Positions 10,690 to 21,565 of a stretch of DNA of 64,000 nt are shown piece by piece. Both the position numbers and the translations under genes were made by a program. The notes beneath the pieces were generated by a model, which ran no database searches, was not told where the DNA came from, and was given only the letters and a program-made list of their open reading frames with translations. Source of the DNA: Escallonia rubra (taxonomy: Eukaryota > Streptophyta > Magnoliopsida > Escalloniales > Escalloniaceae). How positions within the stretch are numbered: the stretch's first letter is position 1; every line of letters begins with the position of its first letter. Location of the stretch: the NCBI GenBank assembly GCA_033065855.1, contig JAVXUO010002539.1:124001-188000 (forward strand), in the 5' to 3' direction.

Positions 10690-10827
10690 GGGGAGGGGAA
10701 ATTAGGGTTCTATTGCAAAATGAACCTTAATTCCCCTGTAATTTCATCGAAGTTGCATTTGTGGGGATTGAATCAATGGGGGAAGGGAAAATTAGGGTTC
10801 TATTGCAAAAATGAACCCTAATTCTCC
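10378..10827. repeat. Five 90-bp tandem units, each holding a hairpin
   Basis: Units start at 10378, 10468, 10558, 10648 and 10738 and differ by only a few bases. Each contains GGGGAAATTAGGGTTC and, after an 11-base spacer, GAACCCTAATTCCCC, which are reverse complements (15-16 bp arms). The array therefore has five consecutive hairpins inside a larger inverted-repeat element. Confidence 0.92.
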
Positions 10828-11171
10828 AGAATGAAGATGAAGATGATGGAGTTTTTACACTAAAGTTACAATTTTGCCCTTCACTTTAGTAAAAAAAGTG
10901 GTACATGATACGCACATGACTACTTTAACGATTATTTTGGACGACCGTTTGGTTTTGGAGTTGTTTGCAATGGTTTTGTAAATCTCGGTGGACACTATTG
11001 CAAAAGTTGTAAACACAGGGAGCAAAGTGCAAAAACGTGTAAACCTCAGGGGACAATTTTGTAATTAACCCTTTTTTTTAATGCAACATTCTCGCTGTTT
11101 TCCTATTGTAGACGTATGCAAAGAAGCCTAATCACGTTAAATTTTCTTGTCCATATTTTTGTGTGCGACAG

Positions 11172-11174
<3 letters not shown>

Positions 11175-11228
<54 letters not shown>
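11175..11228. repeat. (AT)n microsatellite
   Basis: About 27 uninterrupted AT dinucleotides. It lies at the point where homology to the RLP2-RLP3 spacer breaks off, so it marks the left border of a 4.3-kb block absent from the paralogous spacer. Confidence 0.97.
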
Positions 11229-11230
<2 letters not shown>

Positions 11231-13796
11231 TTATTGTGCTAGTTGTACCTGTTTTAATGGATTAATAAGGATCATGTGCTTTGCATGTTGGATAGTGATT
11301 CAAAATTAAAATGTTTTTAAAATCTTAGTGAAAATTACAATTAAGCTTAATTAGTACCATTATTTTAATTAAACCATTATAACTAAATCAACTCTGAATT
11401 GCTAATTAAAAACTCGAAATATAAAAACGTCATTGTAGAAAACATGTCTTACTTTAAAATGGGAATTACCAACAAAATTTGTTACTATTTAATTATCATA
11501 CTTATTTCTTTAATCACATCAAGTTACCACCAAAGAGAATATTATTCCATATTACATCTTGTTGTAATTAGTTTCAAGCATATTTTACACGTATTTAATT
11601 CTCGCCAAACACTGTAAGTTTTGCATTACAGTAATAAAGGTAAAGAAAGTGTTTTACCAAAAAAATTGACGCACATAAAATAATATAAAGTTGTTATACT
11701 GGAGTTGTCCAATCTATTGTAATATAATTACTTTGCATGCATATAAATCTAGAAAGTGTGAGATAAATATTAGAAACAGATAAGAAGTTTGAATTATAAT
11801 TAAGTGACATCAACAAAAGTTCAAAACTTGTAGTCCAAAAGGTAAGAAAATAAAGTTACGATGGTAAGTAGTTATGACTAATATATGTTTACAAATTTTG
11901 TAGAACCAAAGGACTTAGGAGCTTAAATGTTGTGTTTTTAAAATCAAGAACCGAATGAATTCAAGAGACTTAGTAGAGCACATATAAAAACTCAATTGCT
12001 TAGACAACAAACATAGTACTGGTAGTAGCAATAACTTGAAAGGATCTTCCTAAATTTTTTACCGTTTACTTTTTAAGTTTTAACTCCTTTTTTTTAGCAA
12101 GAATATCCACTAAATTTCAAAATATCACTATTTAGGGCTTTCAGTATCGTTCATTATCCATCTTGTTTTGTAGAGTCATTTCTTGTATTAATGGTCGTTC
12201 TGGTCAAAATAGTCTCTCAATTTTAATTTCTTTTGGTTATAATCTAGTCCTATTAGAAATTTTATGTATTTATTATTTGAAAATTGAAGTATAGAACAAG
12301 TTCTCTTTCAATTTTCGACCTTAAGCTTTGAATTCCAAGTACAGTTTATCTGAAGTTATGCTTAATCTTAGTTTTTTTTTTTCCCTCCTATTTTCTTGTA
12401 AAAACAGTTTATACTGTACTCTGAAGCTCTCTTGATAATGTACTCTGAAACTTTCTCTTGTTTTAACCTAACATGACTTTGTTAATCTTAATAGTACATA
12501 TTAGGCGACTACACTTTTATTTTGCATGTAATTCAACGTATTTTTGCCACAAGATTTTTGTTTTTAGCACATATCATTTGTATGGTAATACTACACTTAC
12601 TTATCTAAAAAGTCAAAATGGTCCAATGTCGATATATTTAAGTTTGCAATCAGATGTAAAAGTTTGCAGATGCAATAGCCCGTCCACCTTAAAAAAAGAT
12701 TAAAAATGAACATGGTAATACATGAACTTAGAAACGGTTCTCTAAGGAATAATAGAAAGTAAGCGATATTTTTGTCAATTTTGATGTAGGCAATTTTTAA
12801 GGTTAGGTTTTGACATGTTCTTTCTTTTTAAGGTGAGCAGTGTTTTGGTTAAATTCATACTCTTTATTCATTTTAATTAAGTTATTAAAATGAATTAAGT
12901 TATTAAAATGAATTAAGGGTGAGAAGCCCAACAATGTGTAAAAATGCTATAAACCTAAGAAATTCTATAACAGGGTTTCTGTAGCCTTTGAATTATTCTG
13001 CATACATATACTTTCATTACAGACATTTTAGTATATTGAGGCTATAGTAAAATTAAAGTTTATTTTCAAGTTTTGAATACAAACATATAAGTGTAAAGAA
13101 ACTATCGTAAAACTGGAATTTTATAGATTATTTAGAATGCATATATAATCAAGACTTTTATATATTGCTAGATTAAACTATTCTACTCTTGAAGATAATG
13201 TGAATAACTAATTATTTTAATTTTTTTTTTTAGTAATAACTTAATAATGCAATACAATGTTTCTTGCAACTCTGCTTCATATCTTGTAACTTACGACATG
13301 TAAAACAGAGTATTTCATACAGAGCCCTTCCAAGGTAGGTAGGTCTCTTTTGCGACAAAAGAGTGGGAAATGGAAAATTGGATAAAACCCGCAGTTGGGA
13401 CTTGGGAGTCGCCCACCGGAAAGCTAGAACATGGCCCATTTGTTGGGCTTAGGGCTTCGATTGTAGCTGGCGTGATGGTGTGTGGGTTGGCTTGGCGGTC
13501 TTCTTGTTAGGGTGGTGTTGGTGCTCACGGGTGGGAGATGGCTTCGACCGGCTGGTGGTCCCGTGGTCGACGACAGAGATGAAGGCTACTGGATCTGCCG
13601 TCGGTGGCCGCGGTGCGCCCGAGGGTGCGTTGGTGTGGTGGCCAATGGCCGCGAGTTCAGCGGAGCAACTGAGAGATATATTCAGAGTAGTGCGTGGGGT
13701 GGTCTGAAGTCCGTAATCACTGTGATGTCCCTGTAAAATGTTGATTAACTGGTTGATGTTGTGTCTATTCAGCCTTCTTTCCCCATTTCATAGTGA
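11229..13796. other. AT-rich intergenic DNA, no gene seen
   Basis: No conserved protein, RNA gene or clear transposon end was recognised. 13440-13740 is a GC-richer island with short open frames but no recognisable domain. The whole stretch belongs to the block present between RLP1 and RLP2 but missing between RLP2 and RLP3. Confidence 0.6.
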
Positions 13797-13914
13797 AGAT
13801 ATCATCAGAAACTACCTCAACAAGAGGCTCGTAAAGAAAGCACGCAAACTGTTCGACGGAATGCCCGAGAAAGACATCGTCGCCTGCTCTCTGAAATTCC
13901 AAGGGACATGTTAA
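13797..13914 (+). pseudogene. PPR-repeat gene fragment
   Basis: A frame of about 38 codons reads NYLNKRLVKKARKLFDGMPE followed by KDIVACS, then hits a stop. ARKLFDGMPEKD is the classic core of a PLS-class pentatricopeptide repeat, found in plant organellar RNA-binding proteins of several hundred residues. Only one repeat survives and there is no start codon, so this is a stranded fragment, perhaps carried with the neighbouring LINE debris. Confidence 0.6.
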
Positions 13915-13917
13915 GCA

Positions 13918-14670
13918 GTGTTAAATCGAAGGTCGTTTGGTAGCTGCGAGAACATGGTCTTGGTGGTTTCTGGTTTCTTGATTCAGATCTTCCTCAACCA
14001 ACATGAGAAGACACAGAAAAGAGAAGGCAGAACGCAAAGCATAACTTGGGATCTTCCTCAAAGCATGAAGTTTGCTGCTGATCTGGAACTAGCGTATGAG
14101 AAGAAATCTAAGGTACCTAAAGAAAATAACCAAAGCATAACTTGGGTTTTTCCTTTTGCAGGTACGTTCAAGTTGAACACAGATGGATGTGCCAAAAGCA
14201 ACCTGCGTGGAGGCTTTGGGGGACTTTTAAGAAACTGGAATGGAGAATGGATGGAAGGCTACTACGGTTTTCTCTACACTTCAGATGCTCTTGAGGCAGA
14301 GCTACATGGAATTGTAAAAGGTCTGCAGTTGATCAAGAAGCGAGGTCTTACCAATACCATCATTGAGACAGATTCCAAAACTGCCATGGATTTGATTAGC
14401 GACCAAGACAATTTTTTGCACCCTTTGAGCAATCTTGTTAGGGATGCTAAAGCCCTAATTAGAGTTACTAAGTCTAATGTTGTTCATGTGTTTAGGGAAG
14501 GCAATTTTTGTGCCGATAAACTTGCTAATTGTGGAGAACAGCAGAGGGAGTCTTTTGTGTATCTCATGCAACCACCGGATGTGGTCCTCTCTCTCCTAGC
14601 TAACGATGTAGCTCAAGTTGCTCACTTTAGGGGCTGATTTGGTTAATGTATTAATTCTGTTTTACCAAAA
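13918..14670 (+). pseudogene. 5'-truncated LINE remnant with RNase H domain
   Basis: The open frame to 14637 has no convincing ATG. It encodes an RNase H-like domain of the plant RVT_3 type: KLNTDGCAKSN (first Asp), EAELHGIVKGL (Glu), ETDSKTAMDL (second Asp) and FREGNFCADKLAN (last Asp), so the acidic residues are all present. Such domains end the ORF2 of many plant L1 elements. Shortly after the stop lies TTTTACCAAAAAAAG, a typical LINE 3' end. AGAACGCAA occurs both upstream (about 14029) and after the A-run and may be a target duplication. A stand-alone RNase H-like gene is less likely. Confidence 0.7.
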
Positions 14671-15704
14671 AAAGAAGAACGCAAGAAACGCAAAGAGGAT
14701 GAGTTGCTTTTCACGGGACACCATTCTCAATCCTCTTTCAGATCGCCTATGTGACATGTATATGAAAATAGTTTTTATCTTGCATTTACAGACTTCCTCG
14801 AGCTTTATATGCTGCATATTCCATTAGTTCAGCAAAGATTAATCTGATTGACTTAATAGATCTTTCATATATTGCTGCTTTCTGCATTGATCTTGATTCT
14901 TAAGCAGAAAACTATCGAATCAATCTGCAATGCGCTTGACATAGGCACAAAAAACTTGTTAAATTCATGTACGTACAACTGAAAATCACGTGCGATATAG
15001 TTGGATTGCAATGCGCACACACACAAACAGTAAATACACACAATCCTATAAGCGTTTTAAAAACTTAAAAAGAATAGACAAGACAAACGCCACAAGGAAT
15101 TGAAGGTATTAAATATTAATTAAAAATTACTTTCACCTTAAAGTTTTCTTCTTAAAATTTGCTGGGAAATGGAGACAATAATAATGTGTAGAGATTTTGG
15201 TGGCTCTGGAGACAATAATATAGGGTTGGAGTTTTTTTTTTTTTTTGGGAGTAAAAGTCATAATAACCTCTATACCTAATAAGACACTAAGCTCCAATAA
15301 GGGTAGTTCGAAGAAGATGCTTGATATTGTATAAGAAGTCAAAAATACCCTTAATTTTAATAAGCCTCAACTCCAAAAAAAGATATTTAATAGGAAAGAA
15401 GTGTTATAAGTAAAAAAAAGGCCCTTACTCACCCTCAACCTTTTATGGCGAAATCAATTAAAATAGGTTATTTTAAGGGAAAAAAATATTAGTTATTTAA
15501 CTTCATCCATGCTTTGATATATGTATAGATATAGGTATAAATATAGATTAAATCCCAACAAGAAAATTTTCAAGTCTCCAGTAACAAAATTTTCTATCCC
15601 AGCCCCCCCCCCCCCCCCCCCCATAAGTATATTAACTAAACTCCAAGGGCTGGGTGAACTAGCAGATAACCTCAAGGTCCCGGTTCGAATCTTATACCGA
15701 CGGA
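14671..15704. other. Spacer left of the RLP2 promoter hAT element
   Basis: No gene is seen. AT-rich sequence runs to about 15555. From about 15560 it matches the RLP3 upstream region near 20985 (TTTTCAAGTYTCYAGTAAC), so this is where the RLP2 5' flank resumes. A run of 20 cytosines sits at 15603-15622. Confidence 0.6.
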
Positions 15705-16325
15705 CAATGGTGGAGCTATCACCTGACGGGAGGGGGCCATGGCACACCCCCCCACCCCGCACCCCCCCCCCCCCCCAAAACAATTTTTTTGGATTTATTT
15801 ACTAGTTTTCTATATAATGATATTCATATTTTACAAAAATACCATTATATCGTAAAAGTTATTAATTAGGGATTCCTTTTTTTATTTTTGACTCTTTGTT
15901 CCGTCGGCCGTCATAATCTTCTTCTTTCTCATTCTTTTGTTCCATCTTCATTTTTTCAAATTTTAAAATTTTTTATTACAAAAAAATACAAATGATCAAG
16001 GTTAGTTCTTTCTTTTTAGTTTGAATTATTGTAAAATATTGTTAACTTACACTACATGCACTATTGTACTCATATAACTAATAATCACATTAATAATATA
16101 TCTATATAGTACGTGTCAAGCTTTACTCTCGCAAAATTAGTAATTTGTTGTTGATTCAACTTACCAAGTTAAACAAATCACTATGAATTAATAAAAATAA
16201 TTAATAGTCAATTGAATAATTTATTTTGCATTTACCCTATTCAAGGAGTTACGCTAATTATAATATGATCAAAAATTTTACGCCTTTTTGGCCCCCCTCG
16301 ATTAGATTTTTTGGATCCGCCCCAG
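15705..16325. mobile_element. 0.62-kb non-autonomous hAT element in the RLP2 upstream region
   Basis: It is flanked by C[C/T]GACGGA (15697-15704 and 16326-16333), an 8-bp target duplication with one difference. The right end GGATCCGCCCCAG and the GGCCCCCC block beside it resemble the ends of the hAT at 2444-3799. The RLP3 upstream region shows the empty site: CCGACGAA runs straight into CCAATATAAA near 21124. There is no coding capacity; a second C-run is at 15762-15776. It ends about 480 bases before the RLP2 start codon. Confidence 0.8.
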
Positions 16326-16803
16326 CTGACGGACCAATATAAACAATAGTTCTACCAAAGAAAAAAAAGGTATATTAACTAATTATGGTCAATCTTGGGT
16401 GCTAAAGTCGGAACAGACTTAAAACATTGAGCAGGACATTTTCGTTTGCTGTGAATAAAGTCAAGACCCTGAGAGATATCTGTTCTCTCACTGGTGTTAG
16501 ATATATATATAGGGAGTAGTTCACATGTTTAAGTGGGACAAGTTTGTGCAGTCAAACAAACAATTCCTTCCTCCAGGATTCAAGTTCTGCATTCATAATG
16601 GAAAACCCAAGTTTGTTTTCCTTATTTTCTTTAACTTGTTTGTGTCGTACAACTGATCCCGCGCCAAGTTCATTACCAGCAAAACAAAGTCCATTTTTCA
16701 AGAGTCAGAACTCACACACACAGACATTACAAGGGGAATGTTAAGAACGCTACTTGAGTTAGACTCCTCCAAAAAGAGATCCTCATCACACCCATTTAAA
16801 AGC
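16326..16803 (+). promoter_or_regulatory. RLP2 promoter and 5' leader
   Basis: The region aligns with 21124-21565 in front of RLP3. A good TATA box (GATATATATATAGGG, about 16500-16515) follows CTCTCACTGGTGTTA. The leader contains an upstream ATG at 16738 in frame with RLP2, which would add 22 residues before the signal peptide. I prefer the ATG at 16804 because the hydrophobic signal then starts at once, as in RLP3. Confidence 0.55.
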
Positions 16804-19800
16804 ATGGGAATTTCATTCTTCCAACAGCTTTTCTTGATCATCATACTTCCAGTTTTGTGTATTGCTACTGTTCCAGCAAAAAGCCAGTGCTTAGAGGATC
16901 AGGAACTTCTTTTGTTCCATTTCAAGAACAGCCTCAAGTTTGATTCTTCACTCTCGACCAAGCTAGTGTTGTGGAATCAAACTACAGACTGCTGCCTTTG
17001 GGATGGTGTAACTTGCGACAATGCTGGCTATGTCATCGGTCTCGACTTGAACAACGAATTCATTTCAGGTGGAATCGACAGATCCAGTAGCCTATTCAGT
17101 CTCCAGTTTCTTCAGAGCTTGAATTTGTCTTCTAACCAATTCAACTCGTTACAAATACCACCTGGGTTTAGTAATCTTGCCAGTTTGACACATCTGAACT
17201 TGTCAAACTCTGGTTTTGCTGGGCAAATACCGATTGAGTTATCGCGCTTGACAAGGTTGGTTACTCTCGATCTCTCCACCCTTTACTTCCCTGGAGTTCG
17301 TTCCTTACTACTTCAAAATCCGGACTTGGCCATGCTTGTTCAGAACATGACCGAGCTTACCCAACTTTATCTGGATGGGGTTAATATATCGGCTCGGGGA
17401 TATGATTGGTGCCAGGCTTTATCTTCACTGCCTAATTTGGGAGAGTTGAGCATGTCCAATTGTTATCTTTCAGGCCCCATTGATTCTTCCTTCGCGAAAC
17501 TTCGGTCTCTTTCAGTGATCCGCCTTGATCAGAACAATTTAAGTGCTCCAGTTCCACAATTAATAGCAGATTTCAAGAATTTGACAGCCTTGCGTCTCGC
17601 TTCTTGTAATCTGAATGGAGTATTTCCAGCAAAGATTTTGGAGTTACCAGCTCTACAGACTCTGGATCTGTCACTCAATGGATTACTAAATGGTTCTTTG
17701 CCTGAATTTAACCACGACAGACCCCTTCAGACATTGGTGCTCAGCTACACAAACTTTACAGGGGCATTGCCATATTCTTTTGGTAAGCTTGGGATGTTAA
17801 GCAGGTTGGACCTATCTCGTTGCAATTTCAGTGGACCAATTCCAAATTCAATGGCAAACCTTACTCAGCTTGTTTATTTGGATATGTCATCAAACAAGTT
17901 TACTGGTTCTATCCCATCTTATTGGATGTCCAAGAATCTCACCCACATAGACCTCTCCCTTAATGCCTTGTCAGGTCCGCTTCTATCCACTCACTTTGAA
18001 GGCCTTCCAGATCTTGTTTACATTGATCTGCGATTCAATACATTTAATGGAAGTATCCCATCATCTCTCTTTGCTCTCCCAACATTGCAGAAGATTCAGC
18101 TCTCCAACAACCATTTTGATGGTCCACTTGCTGGATTTTCCAAGGCATCCTTGTCTATGTTGGATACACTTGATCTGAGTAGTAACAAGTTACAAGGACC
18201 TATTCCCAAGTCTTTCTTTGACCTCAAAGGGCTTAATGTCCTCCTACTGTCATCCAACAACCTCACTGGAACTATACAGCTAGAATCTCTTCAGAGTCTT
18301 GGTAATCTTACCACTCTTGATCTTTCGTACAACAACTTGTCCATTGAAATAAGTGGAAGTAATTCTAGCTTGTCTTCCCCCTTACCCCAGATCACCGCAT
18401 TGAAGTTGGCTTCTTGCAACTTGAAAATTTTTCCTGATCTAAGCAACCAATCAAGGATGTTCATGTTGGATCTTTCAAACAATCAAATTGGTGGATAAGT
18501 ACCAAATTGGATCTGGAATGTCGGCAATGGAACTCTCACCTTTTTGAATCTTTCCTGTAATTATCTGGTGAATCTCCAAGAACCTTATGCTATGTCTCCT
18601 GGCCTCAAAGTTCTTGACTTGCACTCCAACCACCTCGGTAGAAAAATTCCAGTGTTACCACAAAGTGCTAGTTATGTGGATTACTCCCTCAATAATTTCA
18701 GCTCTTCAATCCCTGGTGATATTGGTAATAATCTGACCTATGCTATTTTCTTTTCTCTTTCGAACAATCACCTCACCGGAACCATCCCTGATTCCATATG
18801 CAATGCCAGCTACCTTCAAGTTCTTGATTTGTCCAACAATAGTTTGAGTGGTGTGATACCATCATGTTTAACTGAAAACATACCAAGCCTTGGGGTACTG
18901 AACCTCGGAAGGAACAACCTTAGTGGCAATATTTCTCGAACATTTTCGAGCAGTTGCGTTTTGAAAACTCTAGACCTGCATGATAATCTTTTAGAAGGGA
19001 CGATTCCAGAATCTCTCGCCAATTGCAAAATGCTAGAGGTGTTAAACCTTGGGAACAACAAGATAACTGATAACTTTCCGTGCTTTTTGAGGAACTGTTC
19101 CAATATGCGCGTGCTTGCTCTGAGATCAAACATGTTCCGTGGAGATATTGAATGTGGACAGGCAAATGAAAGCTGGTCAAAACTTCAAATCGTTGATATA
19201 GCTTCTAACTTCTTCACTGGTAATCTGCCGCCAAACTACTTTTTAACCTGGAGCGCTATGATGACAGATGAGGCCAATGCGCAATCACAGCTAAATCACT
19301 TGCGATTCGAATTCCTACAACTTACTGGCTTTTACTATCTTGACACAGTGACGGTTACCAACAAAGGGCTAGATATGGAGCTGGTGAAGATTCTGACTTT
19401 CTTCACCTCCCTTGATTTCTCAAACAATCGTTTCGAAGGGGATATACCATACACCATTGGAGTACTCAAATGGCTTTATGTCCTCAACTTGTCGCACAAT
19501 GCACTTAGAGGTTCCATCCCTTCATCAATTGGGAATTTGACACAGCTAGAATCCTTAGACCTCTCAGCGAACAGGCTCTCTGGTTCGATCCCAGCTGAGC
19601 TTGCAAGTCTCACATTCCTTTCAGTCTTGAAGTTATCATACAATCAACTAAGCGGAAGAATCCCGACAGGAAGGCAATTGCAAACCTTCTCAGAAGATTC
19701 ATATGAAGGAAATGAGGGATTATGCGGGTCTCCACTGAATAAGAGTTGCAATTCTCGTCCAACAATTGAGCAGAAGCACTCACATCCTAAAGCAGAGGTT

Positions 19801-20001
19801 AACTGGGACTATATAAGTGCTGAATTGGGATATGTTGTCGGGTTAGGAGTTATCGTCGTGCCACTCATTTATTGTGAAAGATGGCGTAATCGGTATTACA
19901 AGTACGCTGATCAAGTTGTTTTTAGGATTTTCCACCAGCAAGAACAAGCAAGAAGACGCCATGGAAGAGGAAGTGTACGTGGATCCGGTTCTAGAAATTA
20001 G
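16804..20001 (+). pseudogene. RLP2: LRR receptor-like protein interrupted by one nonsense codon
   Basis: The reading frame is collinear with RLP1 over about 1065 codons. Signal peptide (MGISFFQQLFLIIILPVLC), an intact N-cap with the full cysteine set (QCLEDQ; DCCLWDGVTCD), LRRs, island domain, transmembrane helix ([16 protein letters not shown]) and basic tail are all recognisable. A single TAA at 18496-18498 replaces the GAA of RLP1 (GGE-VPN). The frame continues open from 18499 to the end, so there is only one lesion. If translated, the product is a 564-residue secreted LRR ectodomain lacking the island, anchor and tail. The otherwise undamaged frame says the mutation is recent. Alternatives are a sequencing error, or a working truncated protein. 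Confidence 0.9.
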
Positions 20002-21123
20002 ATGCCGCTGAATAAGCAAGGGAATCTGATTGTCATCCCTTTGCTGGCTTAAAGTTTCTTTGTGTTTCTCGACCATCTGTTCTATTATAAAATGGATGAT
20101 CCCAAAAAAGGCTTGAATGCATTCTTGGGTGTCATCCCCAAAGAACGTTTCTGCTGAGGTGCAAAATATCTGTGTGTAAAATTTTGAGCAAGCAAGGTAC
20201 GCTACCAACTTGAGCCATCAGTTGAGTTCGAGTTGGCAAGTAGCTCAAAATTCTCTGTGCTAATGACTCCAGCATCCATCAACTGGTCCGTAGTTACCGA
20301 AATACTATGCAGCTCGGAGATGTTACTAGCTGAAACAGTAGCATTCTTGTGTCTTACTACAAAATTGTCGCGGTTAGCTCTATACTTTCGACTTAACCCT
20401 GTATTTGATGAACCATTTTTTGTTTGACTAAGGTATTGAAGGAAATGCAGCATACGACTTTGACCAGTTGAAAACTCTGCGATGGTGATTTGCTCCCAAA
20501 TCCTGAAAACTTGTGCATGGTCTCAACCGGTCTTTAATTTTGTCCTTCGAACGAGGTAAAGTGACTGCTTTACTCCCTGAAAAATAGTTCGAAGGCGAAC
20601 CAAAGAAGGAAAGTAAAATATTGTACTAAACAATAGTGGTCAATTTGAAGGAAAAATTGGAAAATGTATTGCAGAAGAGATCTACGCCGAATGCATCAGT
20701 TGACGAGTACGTGGGTATGTAGAAAGAGCGAGATCAACATTCTGACAAGGCAAATACCAGGAAATGTAACTGACAAACTAACGTCATCAACATAACAGTG
20801 TAAAACTTTCAGCACAATAACCAATTTTGCTTCACTGTATCTCTTACGGTGTAACGTTCTCGCTATCTTGCTTCATTGTACCTTTTACGGTGCAACGTTC
20901 TCGCTATCTTTCTTGTGGATGTATGCAAGAGGCCAAACCACGTTAAATTTTTTTGTCCATATTCTTGTGTGTGACAGTTTATATAACAAGAGATTTTCAA
21001 GTTTCTAGTAACAAAATTTTCTATTCCAGCACCGCTTACATATATTAACTATACTCTTAGGGGTGGGTGAATCGGTAAAAGTTTTGAGGGATAACGTCAA
21101 GGTCTCGGTTCAAATCTTATACC
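20002..21123. other. RLP2 3' flank and RLP2-RLP3 spacer
   Basis: No gene is seen. 20002-20850 is the shared RLP 3' flank. Near 20841-20915 a short unit (CTCTTACGGTGTAACGTTCTCGCTATC) is repeated in tandem. This spacer lacks both the foldback element and the 4.3-kb block found between RLP1 and RLP2, so it is useful as the ancestral form. Confidence 0.7.
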
Positions 21124-21565
21124 GACGAACCAATATAAATAGCAGTTCAATCAAGGAAAAAAAGCATATATATATATATTAACTAATTCTAGTCAATCTT
21201 GGCTGCTATATATATATATTAACTAATTCTAGTCAGGAAGTCGGAGAATACTTGAAACATTGAGCAGGACATTTTCGTTTACTAAAGTCAAGACCCTGGG
21301 ATATATCTGGTCTCTCACTGGTGTTAATTATTTACGGAGTAGTTCATAAGTCTCCTTTAAGTGGGACAAGTTTGTGCAGTCAAACAAACAATTCCTTCTT
21401 TTCTTTAACTTGTTTGTGCTGTGCAACTGATCCGAGCCAAGTTCATGACCAGCAAAACAAAGTCCATTCTTCAAGAGTCAGAACTCACACACACAGACAT
21501 TACAAGGGGAATGTCAAGAACCCTACTTGAGTTAGACTCCTCCACAAAGAGAACCATCTAAAAGC
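21124..21565 (+). promoter_or_regulatory. RLP3 upstream region, TATA box degraded
   Basis: Aligned to the RLP2 promoter, the ATATATATATA box after CTCTCACTGGTGTTA is here AATTATTTACGG (about 21325-21337), so the TATA element is lost. Upstream, the motif TATATATATATTAACTAATT is duplicated (about 21165-21230). The 5' leader with CACACACACAGACATTACAA is kept. Confidence 0.5.

Larger units (their letters stand above)
9867..11070. mobile_element. Foldback/Mutator-like element with 239-bp inverted arms
   Basis: The arms 9867-10105 and 10832-11070 are inverted copies (outer end GGTTAATTACAAAA; inner part AAAACTCCATCATCTTCATC). The interior holds an open frame (10108-10689) and a 90-bp tandem array. 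The insertion is confirmed by the paralogous spacer behind RLP2, where the flanking sequence runs through without it near 20850-20870. A T-rich 8-10 bp stretch flanks both ends and may be the target duplication, but it is too simple to prove. Long arms with unrelated cargo suggest a Mutator-like (possibly Pack-MULE) or foldback element; no transposase is present. Confidence 0.85.

Noticed and set aside
10378..10827. CRISPR-like array
   Set aside because: The repeats are directly adjacent without unique spacers, and this is a plant nuclear sequence.
10450..10830. CCCTAA motifs as interstitial telomere repeats
   Set aside because: CCCTAA occurs once per 90-bp unit as part of a hairpin arm, not in tandem.
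13480..13736. GC-rich frames that might be a gene
   Set aside because: Two overlapping frames of similar quality, no recognisable domain, no continuation.
18490..18510. Stop codon of RLP2 as part of a small intron or programmed readthrough
   Set aside because: No plausible donor/acceptor pair around the stop keeps the LRR length, and the context (TAA followed by GTA) is not a known readthrough signal.
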